64,000 nucleotides of DNA, from NCBI GenBank assembly GCA_030278955.1, contig JAOANR010000010.1, forward strand, positions 12,383,086-12,447,085. Direction: 5' to 3'. Position 1 is the stretch's first letter, and each line of letters opens with the position of its first letter. The notes below the pieces were generated by a model. That model worked only from the letters and a program-made list of their open reading frames with translations. It was not told the DNA's origin and made no database searches. Source of the DNA: Hygrophila difformis (taxonomy: Eukaryota; Streptophyta; Magnoliopsida; Lamiales; Acanthaceae). The position numbers were made by a program, and so were the translations under genes. Positions 23,719 through 35,863 of the stretch are shown here, in pieces.

Positions 23719-24924
23719 ATGGTTCCTTATCGCGCTAGAGGTGCTGGTCGACGGGGAAGGCCCCGCAGGAACCAGGGTCCACCCGTTGGAGATAGGGTAG
23801 GGGACTTTGCACCTGAGGAGATGGGAAATATGGATCCACCTGATGGAGTTGAACAGGGGAACGACGGACTACCACCTCCTCCTCCTCCACCCGCACCAGA
23901 GGTACCACCTGTTGCTCAGGTGCCTCTCGGGAATCCACCAGTAGGTGGTGCAGCTGCCTTCAATCCAATTGAGTTCGCCCGACAGCTGGCACAGTTCTTT
24001 CAGTTGTTACCACAGCCTGTCGTGCAGCCTACCCCTGCACCTGTTCCGGTCCATGTGGACTATGTGGATTTGTCCACAAAGCACCGTCCACCAAAGTTTG
24101 CAGGGGGTGCCAGTCCTTCTGATCTGGAGAACTGGAAGTATCAGTTGGGTCGGGTTCTTATTAATATCAATTGTCCTGAGGACCAGAAGGCCTATGTAGC
24201 TTCCCACTATCTGGAAGGGGAAGCACTGCATTGGTGGAGGACCCGCGAGCACGACCTACTCGCTCGACCCGGGTTCAACTGGGAACAGTTTACAGAGGCT
24301 CTTAGTTCCCATTTCTATCCACCACATGTCTTGGAGGCGAAGAAAATGGAATTTCTAGGTTTGAGACAGACAGAAAGTATGAGTGTGACCGCTTATCACA
24401 GGAAGTTTGTGGAGCTCATGAGGTATGCTTCAGAAGTTATGCCCACTGGTAAGGACGAGGTTCGTCGTTTCATTTCGGGTCTTCGGGCAGGAATTAAGTC
24501 CTCTTTTGGCTATCGAGGTTATGATACATTGTCTGAGGCATTCGATCAGGCCTTATATGTGGAGGAGAGTCGGTCTGAAGAACGCCAACAGTGGCAGAGT
24601 AGAAAGAGGCAAAGGGACCGGGGCCGTGAGGGGCAGAGAGGCGGCGATCAGAGGGGCCAGCCTGCTGTTAGGGGTCGCCGTGATGGTGGCCGTGCTGATG
24701 TGGGCAGGGGTGGTGGTCGTGCACCGCTACCTGTTCGTGAGGTTGGACCCGATGGGCGTCCTGTATACCGTTGTTGGACTTGCCACGAGGTGGGTCATCG
24801 CCGAGCGGATTGCCCGCATGCTGGCAGGGGTAGACCGGTTCGGGCTGACAGGGGTGGCAGACTGAACGTCTTGGATCGTGCGGAGGTAGATCGTCGGGAT
24901 GATGTTCTTGCAGGTGTGTTTTAA
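23719..24924 (+). CDS. gag: Gag of the gypsy element
   Basis: From the chosen Met ([10 protein letters not shown]) the frame runs 401 codons to TAA at 24922-24924; an in-frame ATG at 23617 would add 34 residues. It has a proline-rich N-terminus, a retrotransposon Gag core ([28 protein letters not shown]) and an Arg/Gly-rich tail with one CCHC zinc knuckle ([14 protein letters not shown]). Gag forms the virus-like particle and packages RNA. The last few codons (from 24914) lie inside the candidate intron, so this stop is reached only if the intron is retained. Confidence 0.9.
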   Translation: MVPYRARGAGRRGRPRRNQGPPVGDRVGDFAPEEMGNMDPPDGVEQGNDGLPPPPPPPAPEVPPVAQVPLGNPPVGGAAAFNPIEFARQLAQFFQLLPQPVVQPTPAPVPVHVDYVDLSTKHRPPKFAGGASPSDLENWKYQLGRVLININCPEDQKAYVASHYLEGEALHWWRTREHDLLARPGFNWEQFTEALSSHFYPPHVLEAKKMEFLGLRQTESMSVTAYHRKFVELMRYASEVMPTGKDEVRRFISGLRAGIKSSFGYRGYDTLSEAFDQALYVEESRSEERQQWQSRKRQRDRGREGQRGGDQRGQPAVRGRRDGGRADVGRGGGRAPLPVREVGPDGRPVYRCWTCHEVGHRRADCPHAGRGRPVRADRGGRLNVLDRAEVDRRDDVLAGVF

Positions 24925-24989
24925 ATTCCTGCAGTTTTCTATTTTCTTTTCATTGTGCTCTGTCTTTGTAAACTTTGTACCCCGTTTAG
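24914..24989 (+). other. Candidate 76-nt spliceosomal intron at the gag-pol join
   Basis: The left boundary is CTTGCAG|GTGTGT and the right boundary is CCCGTTTAG|GTACT. The interior is T-rich and near the minimum plant intron size. Its length is 3n+1, so removing it shifts Gag into the Pol frame and gives one continuous 1528-codon frame (23719-24913 joined to 24990-28381). The 25 or so hydrophobic residues encoded by the unspliced sequence resemble no part of a protease. A +1 ribosomal frameshift is the alternative explanation. Confidence 0.7.
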
Positions 24990-27900
24990 GTACTATTACT
25001 GTTGCGAATCATTCTGCCTTTGTATTGTTTGATTCGGGAGCCTCGTGTTCGTTCGTGGCTTTGCGATTTGTGCGGGAGCACGGTGTAGGACCGTTGGTGC
25101 CCTACCAGATGCCTGTTTCCTTGCCTTCGGGCGATATCATCAGTAGTGATCACATATGGCGAGATGTGGTATTGAGCATTGAGGGCCGTGAGTTCAGAGC
25201 CGACTTGGTTGTATTTAGCCTGGCTGACTTTGATGTAATTTTGGGCATGGATTGGCTGACTCGCCATCGTGCTGTTATCGATTGTGGTATTCCACGCATT
25301 TCCTTCCGAGATCCTCTCGGTAAGTATGTCTCTTATCGACCTTCTTTGATTCCACCTGCTATTAGTGTGGTTTCGGTTGTTGCGTTGTGTGATTTGATGC
25401 GCAGGGGTTGTTCTCTTTCCCTGTGGCAAATGAGGGATCTTCGAGCAGAGGTTCCTGCTGCTTCGAGTGTCCCTGTTGTCTCTGAGTTCGGGGATGTGTT
25501 TCCCGATGAAATTCCTGGTCTCCCACCTGCTCGGGAGATTGATTTTACTATTGAGCTGATGCCTGATGCAGCTCCTGTTTCTAAGGCTCCATACCGGATG
25601 GCTCCTGCTGAATTGAAGGAGTTGAAGGATCAGTTGAATGAGCTTACTAGTAAGGGGTATATCCAGCCGAGTAGCTCGCCTTGGGGAGCTCCTGTACTGT
25701 TTGTTAAGAAGAAGGATGGGTCGATGAGGATGTGCATCGACTACAGGGGTTTGAACCGAATCACAGTGAAGAATAAGTATCCTCTACCTCGGATTGAGGA
25801 TCTGTTTGATCAGTTGAGAGGGGCCAGTGTATTCAGTAAGATTGATTTGAGATCGTGCTACCATCAGATAAGGGTGGCAGAGGCTGATAGGCCTAAGACA
25901 GCATTCAGAACTCGTTATGGACATTTTGAATTCACGGTCATGCCTTTTGGTTTGACTAACGCACCAGCGATCTTCATGGATCTTATGCATAGGGTATTCC
26001 GCCCCCTGCTGGATGTGTGCGTGGTTGTGTTCATAGACGATATTCTAGTCTACTCGCCGACTCGTGAGGCACATGCTGGCCACTTGAGGACAGTGTTGAA
26101 CACATTGCGAGAGCATAAGCTATATGCTAAACTCTCCAAGTGTGAGTTCTGGTTGGAGAAGGTGTCGTTTCTGGGACACATTGTTTCGGGTGAGGGCATT
26201 GCAGTTGATCCTGCTAAGGTGGAAGCGGTACTAAAGTGGCAGGCCCCGAAGAATGTGGGAGAGATCCGGAGTTTCTTAGGTCTTGTTGGCTACTACCGCA
26301 GATTCATTGAGGGGTTCTCGAGCATTGCTAGACCTCTGACTAGACTATTGAGGAAAGATGTCAGATTCAGATGGGATGATGCTTGTGAGCAAGCATTCGA
26401 ATTGTTGAAGAAGAAAGTGACAGAGGCACCTGTTTTGGTACTACCTGATGATTCAGGCGAGTATGAAGTTTACACGGATGCGTCACTTAAGGGTTTAGGT
26501 TGTGTGTTGATGCAAAAGGGCAAAGTGATTGCTTATGCATCTCGACAGCTTAAGCCACATGAGCAGAATTACCCGACTCACGATTTGGAAATGGCAGCGG
26601 TAGTGCATGCTCTGAAAATCTGGAGACACTATCTGTATGGAGCGAAGTGTAGAATTTATTCAGATCATAAGAATCTGAAGTGTCTGTACACCTCAGACCA
26701 CATGAGTGGCAGACAGAGGAGATGGATGGAGTTATTGCAGGACTATGACACGGATATTCAGTATATTGAGGGAAAGGCGAACCGGGTGGCGGATGCTTTG
26801 AGCAGGAAGGAGCATCATTCAGTGGCATGCTTGGGTGTGATGCCTGAGTGGCGCAGGGAGCTACTCAGACTTGAGGTTCAGGTAGTTCCTGTTGGCTCTG
26901 TTCAGCACACCTTAAACATGCTAGTTACTGCATCTTCTTTGATTGATGAGATATTTGCTAGTCAGCATGATAGCGGGGAGATGGCAGTACTGAGACAGAA
27001 GATTCAGGATGGTAAGGCTCCGGGTTTCAGAATCGATGATAGGGGCATGGTGAGATATGGTGATAGATGGTGCATTCCGGAGTGTTGTGTTGATCTGAAG
27101 AAGAAGGTCATGGATGAGGCTCACACGACTCCTTATTCTGTTCATCCAGGGGTCACAAAGATGTATAAAGACATCCGACAGACTTATTGGTGGAATAACA
27201 TGAAGAGGGAGATAGTTGAATATGTGGCTAAGTGTGCCACATGTCAGCGAGTGAAGATTGAGCACATGAGACCAATGGGTTTGCTACAGCCCCTAGCAGT
27301 GCCCGAATGGAAGTGGGAATCCATCTCCATGGATTTTGTGACAGGGTTGCCTCCGACTGTGAGGAAGATGGACACTATCTGGGTGGTGGTGGATCGATTG
27401 ACTAAGAGTGCAGTGTTCATACCTATGAGACTGACATGGAGTATGAGCCAGCTTACCCAGGCCTATATTCAGCATGTTGTTAAGAGATTTGGGATTCCCA
27501 AGGAGATCGTGTCTGATCGGGATTCCAGATTCCTGTCCAAGTTTTGGAAGGATGTGCAGGCAGCGTTTGGCACGCAGATTAGCATGAGTACTGCATGGCA
27601 TCCTCAGTCAGATGGTCAGACAGAGAGGACCATTAGGACTTTAGAGGATATGTTGCGAGCTTGTGCACTGGACTTTCAGGGTAGTTGGGAGAATCACCTC
27701 AGTTTGGTGGAGTTCAGTTACAATAACAGTTATCATGCAAGTATTGGCATGGCTCCCTTCGAGGCATTGTATGGGAGGAAGTGTAGGAGTCCTTTATGTT
27801 GGAATGATCCAATAGATAAGGTAAGTGTGGGTCCTGAAATGATTGAGCAGACTGTTGCGTTGGTGAGAGTCATTAGGGACCGTATGAAAGAAGCTCAAGA

Positions 27901-28381
27901 CAGACAGAAGAGCTATGCTGATCTAGCTCGTCGTGATGTGGAGTTTGAGGTTGGTGATAGGGTATTACTGCGGGTGTCGCCTATGAAAGGGGTACGCCGG
28001 TTCGGTAAGAAGGGCAAGCTGAGCCCGAGATACATTGGACCCTATGAGATAGTGGAGAGAGTTGGTAAAGTGGCTTATAGGTTGGCTTTACCAGCCGAGG
28101 TGGGTCGAGCTCATGATGTTTTTCATGTTTCTCAGCTCCGGAAGTTCGTATCTGATCCATCTAAGGTTATCCAGCCTGATGAGATTGAGTTGGATGTGAG
28201 TCTTGAGTATGAGGAGTATCCAGTTCAGGTGATTGATGCAAAGGAAAGGGTTCTGAGGCACAAAACCATCCCGATGGTTAAGGTGTTATGGTCTAGGCAT
28301 GGAGCTGAAGATGCTACTTGGGAAACCGAGGAGCATATGAAGCTGAAGTACCCAGAATTGGACTTAACTCCGTTGCCTTGA
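24990..28381 (+). CDS. pol: Pol polyprotein: protease, RT, RNase H, integrase, chromodomain
   Basis: The open frame extends upstream to 24899, but recognisable pol sequence begins at 24990. In order: aspartic protease ([12 protein letters not shown]), reverse transcriptase ([16 protein letters not shown] block, [10 protein letters not shown] active site), RNase H ([10 protein letters not shown]), the integrase HHCC zinc finger ([16 protein letters not shown]) and a DD35E core ([30 protein letters not shown]), then a GPY/F module ([13 protein letters not shown]). It ends with a chromodomain-like stretch ([15 protein letters not shown]). No internal stop or missing catalytic residue was seen. 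Translation presumably continues from Gag after splicing or frameshifting, since no good Met precedes the protease. Confidence 0.93.
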
Positions 28382-28453
28382 GGTAATATTTTTCCCCTTG
28401 TTTTGATTTTTGATCATGTTCTTGAATGTGCATTTCGGGGACGAAATGATCGT

Positions 28454-28466
28454 AAGGGGGGAGGAA
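28454..28466 (+). promoter_or_regulatory. Polypurine tract
   Basis: AAGGGGGGAGGAA lies directly before the TG of the 3' LTR and would prime plus-strand DNA synthesis. Confidence 0.9.
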
Positions 28467-30075
28467 TGTAATGACCCGATTTAATTAAATTGGACTGTTT
28501 AAATAATTTGGTATTTGGATAGTTTGCAATTCAGTCCGGATGGGGTTCCTTTTGTGTTAATTGAGAGTGATGGGGCCTTTTTGCAATTATTTAACTATTG
28601 TAGAGTTAAATGGGGTTATTTTGTAAGTTGGAAAGAAAAAAAAAAGAAAAGGAACGGGAGATGAGATAGGGGAGAGGCCGACACATTGAAGGGTTTTTGG
28701 GGTGATCTTCGGCTCTTTCAAATCATCGCGTTTCTTGGCCGATTGATTAATCGGTTGTTGGTAAGTGTTTCTCTTCGTCATCTTCTTCGCTATGATTTTT
28801 ATTTCGATCATTTTGGTGGTGAATTGGGGATGTTTCGAAATGCTAGGTTTGTGAGTTGTTTTGGCCGATCGGATTCGAATTTGAGCAATTCGGAGGCGTT
28901 TAATCGTTGAGAAGATATCAGGCAAGGGATTTTTATGCTTAAATTACGTGTTTGGGGAGGTATTGGGGTGAATTCCGACAAGGGATTATATTTGCACTAC
29001 ATATGTCGGCAATTCTATTATTTCGTTTGAGTAGTTAAACAAGTGCTTGTGTTTTTTTTTATATAAGCATGAGTAACCTGGATTCACCGCCCACTTTTGA
29101 TTCATTTAGATACATACGTGTATACAGACTAAATTGGCCAGATAGTTGAACACCCATTTCATTTCTTGTGGGTTTATGTGTGTAGGCGAGTAAGTATATA
29201 AATACTTATATTTATTTATAAGCTTCACCTATTCTTCATTTGGGGAATTGTAGTAGACTTTGAAAATATATATATATACTGTGATTGCTCTATTATTCTT
29301 AGCATGCTAATGCCTACGCAGAGATGGAAATTTTAAACTGCTAGTTGTATGGTTCCAGGTGAGACTTTAATGGTATTGTGATTATTTGATGTTTTAATCA
29401 AGCAATTCCAACGTAGTCAGTGTCTGAATGTTGAATTAATCTTTTATTGTTTTAATTAATTAATGGTAAGGATTAGAGAATCATTAGGCTTAACCTTTCT
29501 GAAAGTGTTGGTTTTATCCATCTAAGTTCAGGGCTACTCAGGAAAAGTGGTAATGGTCCTTGTGAACGAATAATGCTTTATTTATTGAAATATTATGAAA
29601 TTGGTGGAATTGACCTTGTGGGTACATGGATTATGATTGATCGGGCTGCCTTCATAGGTGTTGTTGAGACCCGATGACCTTACGGGGTGGATGATTTGGT
29701 TGTTATGCCTGTTGGCCTTCGGGTTGTGATTATTGGCTGCGATGCCTGTTGGCCCGTTGAGGTGTGATTATTGGCTGTGATGCCTGTTGGCTCTTCGGGG
29801 TGTATGATTTGGGCTGTGATGCCTGTGGTCCCTGCGGGGATGGTGTATGTTACCCTGTAACGGGTTAGAGTTGATGATATCCTCACCCGTGGGTTCATAC
29901 CGCCCGGGTTTTTAGGTGCCGGCTAGGCATATTCATTGCATTTGCATATAGGTTAGATAGGTGTATGTTAGGCCATGCATCACGTGCATAAATTGTATGA
30001 TTGTGGTTGAAGCACCGGTATGGGACGGTGTGATGTTTATTTGCTTTTACTTTTATTCTGCTCTGTTATTCATGC

Positions 30076-30130
<55 letters not shown>

Positions 30131-30717
30131 TACTCTTGTTGCTTTGTTATCCCTTACTCCCCAACACGTAGCCTTGCTCAGTACGTTGTACTGACTCCCT
30201 TTGCTTTTGTTTGTTTTATAGATCCTGCTGGAGGCGCTGGAGCATGATTGGGTTTGGGGTTGAGAGATCACATAGATAGGACCTGCCTACACATTTTATC
30301 TTATGTATTTATGTGATACTCTATTGTTTTGATATTATGATTTGTCATTGGAATATTGACTAGTTGAGGCCTGTGAGCCTAGGATTTTTATTCAGCCGGC
30401 CGGTGGCCTTATGTGATTTACTTCTTTGGGCTGGTAGCCCTGTTGAGATATTGACACGCTGTCTATGCTGTTGTGAGAGGCTTGCAGCCTGATAATCTGA
30501 CAGGGGTTGCTTTATTCAGTTATTATGTATGGATTATATTCGTGCCTATGTGTTTTATTTTATTTTAGGTTCCGCATGAAATTGGATTAACAAGATGTTC
30601 ACTTTAGGTTTTCTCCGCCTTGTACTAGCTGTTTTAAATTAGCTGGCCACTAGTTTAGGATAGTTAGTACGGCGGTAACGCTTGCGAAAATTAGGTTTGA
30701 ATTTTCGGGGCGTTACA
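28467..30717 (+). repeat. 3' LTR of the gypsy element
   Basis: It is nearly identical to the 5' LTR and 20 bp shorter, mainly because the (TTA)n microsatellite (about 30077-30130) has fewer units. Scattered substitutions include C to T near 29118 and AGTT to GGAT near 30583. Confidence 0.95.
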
Positions 30718-30933
30718 TCGGATATCCAGATCTAAAATCTGGATAATATCGATACGGTCAGATATTATCGGATACGAATACGAATGCATATATTAAATTA
30801 CAGATTCAAATTCGGATGTGAATATTGAAATATCTGGCTGGATAGTCGGATACAAATTCGCATTCGAATATAATCGGATACGGCATCGGATTGGTCTAAT
30901 ATTTACCGTACCCCTTTCACCCCTAATTATAAG

Positions 30934-32614
30934 TATATATATTATACAAATATATAGTACTATATTTATTCAATTAGACGAAGTTAAAAGATGTTATATA
31001 TCATAGTAAATCTTTTTAATTTATGTAGTGTTATTATACCTTTTATATTAATTAATAATTTCTTTAAAAATATAGGATCGATATCTACCTTATATATATA
31101 TATATATCAACTATTCAAAATTAGATTGAGATCTTCTAAAATAATAACAAATCACTATGCTAAATAAAAAGTTGGGAAAAAATAAACATCTAATTTAAAT
31201 AATTCCCTATCCAATTTATTAGATTATTCCTTATTTTTCCGAATACAATTAAATAATGATTGTTTTCTAATTTATAGTGAACTTACATAAATAAATAAAT
31301 ATGTAAAAAATAAAAAATGTATCCAAAAGGAAAGATGTCAAAATGGGAATAATCTATTAACAAAAGGGAAAAAATACATAAATAAAAAATAAAGTGGAAA
31401 CATCTCCAAATTTATTCTCTTCAGTTTTTTTTTTCAAATTTCGAATAAAGACAAAATAACAAACAATAGCAAAATCAACATAAAATAGATTTATGATATA
31501 CAAAAATTTTGAGTAATATACAAAGGAGAATCATAAAAATAATTTGTAGAGTATGACTTCATTGCAGTCTTGAATTACAATATGTAATCCTGTAAAAGTC
31601 ATTGGAAAACCATTAGAAACATATATTTAACAGTATGTAAGAAAAAACAAAAAAAAAACCCACTAATATTCACGTTCGAGTAAAAAAAATCTTACATGAA
31701 TAGCAAGACGAAAAATATATTGCAATCTAAGAAAAATTAACCTGCAACAAAAGAAATATTAGGAAAACATTGGCGTGGAAAATATTGTAATACATGAGAA
31801 GAAGAAACAAAAGACATTGTTTAATATAAAATCAATATTGAGAAGATATAAACAAAGAATGAAGAAATAAAATGTGAGTTGATGAAAATTTCAAGACAAC
31901 CATGATATTAGATAAATGAATGGAATATTTATAGAGAAATAGGAGGAGGTTTGGTGTAGATATATGCAAATGTTGGAGGGATGGAATCAAATTTGACGTG
32001 ATCTTCTAAAAATATATTTATAGATATGAATATATAATATAATATTATATATATGTGGTCCTTTTCCGAGTGAATTTTATGTTTCAAATCTTAGATATTA
32101 TTTGTACATATATTAATGAATATTGATAAAATAATTATATTAAATGTATATCAATTAATATTGGATATTAATAAATATTTATGGAGATTTCAATATAGAA
32201 TATTAAAATTTTAGGATTAAACATTGTTGGATGAATTAAATGTGATTGTTGAAAAAAGGGGGTGGGGAAGTGGGGGGAAACTTGACTATATTGTTTTTAT
32301 ATATATATAGAATATAGATAAATGATACTTTCTATTCAAGATGATACTTTTGACTACTTCATACTGTTCATTATTCAAGTTTAATTTGAGTGAATCTTAT
32401 CATAAGTATATAATTTAAAGAAATAATCAACAGGAGTCTTGCTATAATCATCTAATTGATTAGTTTTAGAATATATATTAGTATAATAAGTATATGATTT
32501 TTTATTGGTAAAAGTTTTGAATATTAAAACAACAGTTAGAAAAGTACGTCTACGGAGCGGTAAGAGTATCGAGAATATTTCTTCAGTAAATATTTGGACA
32601 AATTATTTTCGACA
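30934..32614. other. AT-rich stretch without recognisable genes
   Basis: No coding frame, terminal repeat or RNA gene was recognised. It contains short (AT)n tracts near 31090 and 32300. Open frames are short and composed of low-complexity codons. Confidence 0.6.

Positions 32615-32686
<72 letters not shown>
32615..32686. repeat. (ATT)n microsatellite
   Basis: About 24 uninterrupted ATT units. It is one of at least five long ATT arrays in the window (22.7, 30.1, 32.6, 57.5 and 63.6 kb). Confidence 0.95.
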
Positions 32687-32967
32687 GGGACTTGCAAAAG
32701 TGAAATGCCACTTTCTCCTTGGAAGAACTTTATAGATTTCACCAAAGCAGTGAATTCTTCAACTTCTTCAAAGATAATTGAGTTAGTACAACGGGGTATA
32801 ATATAAGAGAGTAATAGAAATTTGTGTTGATAAAGATGCAAAAGAGAAAAGATCAAGGTGCATATATTTTTTGTATTTGTATTATAATAACAATTCAAAA
32901 TTCTCATATTATAATTCTTAAAGAATTTTTTTATAGTTCAGAAATTTAATAAAATTATTTACTTTAA

Positions 32968-33010
32968 CTAGTAAATAACCCGTCGAGACTCGACGAGCAT
33001 AACTTAATAT
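32968..33010 (-). mobile_element. Helitron 3' terminus downstream of the PIF1 remnant
   Basis: On the minus strand a perfect 7-bp-stem hairpin (CGTCGAG-T-CTCGACG, plus-strand 32981-32995) is followed by GGTTATTTA and CTAG at 32971-32968, then T. Its position just beyond the end of the helicase remnant is where a Helitron 3' end should be. Confidence 0.6.
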
Positions 33011-33349
33011 TTTATATAATATATACTTATATTATATAAAGCAATAATAAATTATATTTTGAGTAATGAAAAATGTATAATGATTTTTTATACATTCAAA
33101 AGAGGATGTATATGATAATATAATTTAATTATTTTTAAAAATAACAAAAAAAATATTATACCATGTTCTTTAGCTTCTGTGGCTTGTTCAATACAAATCT
33201 AACAGATCAATAAAAATAACTATTAAAATAATATTTTTATTTGATTTGAAATTTAAATTAAGATAAAATAAAATTTAAAAATAATTATGATGCAAAATAT
33301 GAAAATTTTCCTAACAATTTGCTGAAATTTTCATTGGTGAAAATCTCAT

Positions 33350-35060
33350 TGATAGAGGCTAGTATAACACTATCTTTTCAAATGTCCGAATTTGAAATGG
33401 TGCAGTTTATATTTGTATATGTACTTTAAAAAATTACTGCTATAGGATCACCCGTAGAGTTTATAAGAATATCATCCGAAAATGTCACATCTAATTGTAC
33501 GTCTTCAAAATCAATACCCGCTTTACCATCACCTACATCAACTATCCATTTTGCAAATTTTCTGTCATATATAAATTTCATTGTAAACAACAATTCTTGT
33601 GATATCTTGAGTTAATCATTCTAAATTGAATATTCATACTTTTAGCCACATTTTGCTAGTGACACGAAATATTACAACATAACTGTTCATGGCTAAAAAT
33701 TGGTTTTGGGAGATAAAATCCAACATTCTTTAGATTGACATTGACTTTTGTCTATAATTATAGCAAAACAAACCGTGAGTGGGAATTTTCTCATCTCAAT
33801 CGAATAAAAATTTTGGTTAAATCAAATAGACTCATAAACATTGTACCAATCAAGAATTTTCTCTTTCATGGTTTCCCGAAAATTGTTTAACCTCAACTAT
33901 CTAGTTCCGCATCCTGGTTACTATCAACGTACTCTCATTACATAATTTATTTGATGGATATATATTCCTAAGAAGCATGCCTATGGAACCCTCAGTCAAC
34001 TATATTTCATGATTCAGTAATACAGAACAATTGATCGTGTCCAGATATTCCAGTGAAAATAATTCATTGGTATTATTTATGCTTTCACCCTTTTGACAAA
34101 TATTGTTAAAACTGATATATATATATATATACATTTTAATTTGTAGACATACGTTCCATGATGTAATTATTGATTGTAGCAATAATCTCATTGGTAGGGG
34201 TTAATCTATAGTAAAAATGTTTGGATTTGAAGTGGTGCAGTTTATATTTGTATAAGCACTCTCAACAATTGCCGCTATAGAATCTCTCGTAGAGTTTATA
34301 AAATTATCATTTGGAAATGTCACATATAATTGTACATCTTCAAGATTAATACCAGCTTTACCAATTACGATCACGTACATAAAGTATTCATTGTGCAAAT
34401 TTTTGCCATATATAATTTTCATTGAAAATAACATTTCTTATAGTATCTTAAGTTAATCCATCTTAATTATATATTAATACTTCGAGTTCACTTTATAGTG
34501 ACACGAGATATTGCAACATATCATTGACATGAGTAAAAACTGATTTTTGAAGATATAGTCTAACCTTTTTTAAAGTTGACATCTACTTTTTTTGTTTTAT
34601 TTTTTTTTATAGTTATAGTAAAACAAACTGCGGATGGAGAATTTGGTTAATTCAGACGGGCCATAATCATTCTACCAATCAAGAATTTTCATCCTAAATA
34701 TTGAGCTTGGTTTTAATAAGAAGAGAGGTAAAATAATTTTCTTGAGAGGTTAAATAATTTTTGAGGTAAGTTTTTTGCAAGTAGAATTCTCGTCACAATC
34801 TAGTGGAATACCAAATTTAGAAAGTGCAGTTCTACCTCTTGGAATAAGTAATGATGCTATTCCATTGGATGCTACAGGCAGCACAATATTACATCTACCA
34901 TGAAGGGCTAAACGTAATATTTTTTAGATAAATTATCGATAAATGTCTTGTCAGTTCCACCACGTAAAGAAAAATGAATCAATACCCATTACTATCAACT
35001 ACAGACATTATTTTATTATAAACATTATTCTCATCATCGATCAACAAAGGTAATATTAAC
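33350..35060 (-). pseudogene. Decayed Helitron PIF1-like helicase
   Basis: Fragments in helicase order on the minus strand: a degenerate Walker A block with GGTDKTF (about 34950-35050; canonical GGTGKT), then VLPVASNGIASLLIPRGRTA (about 34830-34900), a VGDGKA-type block with DVQLYVTFPND (about 34270-34370), and GSIGMLLRNI (about 33930-33980). Stops and frameshifts separate them. The VGDGKA/DVQLDVTFSDD block occurs again at about 33420-33560, so part of the gene was duplicated. The helicase would have unwound DNA during rolling-circle transposition; the N-terminal Rep domain was not found. Confidence 0.7.
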
Positions 35061-35307
35061 ATGATCCGCTTTCATTTTTTCTTATTATAATATGTCTCTT
35101 CTAGTGTCAGTAGATTATTTGTTTCAGACGTTAAAACTTCATTAAGTATGGCATTCCAGAGAAAATTTTCAAACTTATAGAATTTGCAACAATTAGTCTT
35201 TCAACATGAACTTACTTTGATCATTCACAATCACAATTTTCTAACAAAGCTAGATTTATATTTGTTTTTCGTCAATTGCAAATCTGTTCATATAGATTAA
35301 TGAATTA

Positions 35308-35584
35308 CATCATCCGTTTTTTAAGTGTCACACTTTCCCTTTTTTGGGTGTTTGGAATTAAGTGTTACAATACCATATTTGAAATGTTTTGAAGATTAAT
35401 AAATTTTACTAATTATACTTAAATCATTAATTTCTTTTATGTTCATTAAAATAAAACTCAAAAGGAACAAAGTCAAATGTGACTTATTTTATTTATTTAA
35501 TTACTTCAACTAAATAAATTTTATTAACTTACTTTAAATCTTGTGTCATTTCCTAGTGTTATACTTATTATAAAACGGATGGAG
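35308..35584. mobile_element. Stowaway-like MITE
   Basis: The left end CATCATCCGTTTT and the right end AAAACGGATGGAG form inverted repeats flanked by TA (35306-35307, 35585-35586). Confidence 0.65.
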
Positions 35585-35599
35585 TATTTCTTAAAAATA

Positions 35600-35861
35600 T
35601 TCCCTCCGTCGCACTCAAAGTATCTCATTTTGACTTTTTAACACTGTTTATTGATCAATTTTGACATAATGTTATCGCAATTATATACGATAAAAATATA
35701 GTCAAATTCGGTCTTGTTAGATTTTTCTAATAATGTAGTTTTAGAATATATATATTTTACATAATTTTTACATATGTACATTTTAATATATAAAATGTTA
35801 AACAAATGTATTGGACGACGTGTCCAAAAGTTTTGAAACAGAAATAATGGCACAGAGGGAG
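35600..35861. mobile_element. Stowaway-like MITE
   Basis: It starts TTCCCTCCGTCGCAC and ends GGCACAGAGGGAG, with TA on each side. It lies only 15 bp from the preceding MITE. Subterminal AAAGT...TTGACTTTTT sequence resembles the copies at 45.9 and 53.1 kb. Confidence 0.65.
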
Positions 35862-35863
35862 TA

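Larger units (their letters stand above)
21102..30717 (+). mobile_element. Complete Ty3/gypsy chromovirus (Tekay-type)
   Basis: This is a 9.6-kb element with two long terminal repeats (21102-23372 and 28467-30717), both TG...CA, and a perfect 5-bp target-site duplication TCGGA (21097-21101 and 30718-30722). The order is LTR, primer-binding site, gag, protease, RT, RNase H, integrase, chromodomain, polypurine tract, LTR. The LTRs differ by about 15 substitutions by hand count plus microsatellite length, so the insertion is recent. All domains are open apart from the frame change between gag and protease. The C-terminal ending [14 protein letters not shown] fits the Tekay/Del chromodomain group. 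Confidence 0.95.
20838..30925. mobile_element. hAT-like MITE (GGATA-rich) split by the gypsy element
   Basis: The left terminus TAGGGATGAAAACAGTACGG pairs with the right terminus, which reads TAGGGGTGAAAGGGGTACGG in reverse complement. Flanking octamers ATTATATG (20830-20837) and ATTATAAG (30926-30933) match 7 of 8. The MITE proper is 20838-21101 plus 30723-30925, about 470 bp, built largely of GGATA/CGGATA motifs. The gypsy element sits inside it. Confidence 0.75.

Noticed and set aside
24986..25429. 147-codon minus-strand frame inside pol
   Set aside because: It is a shadow of the intact protease frame on the plus strand.
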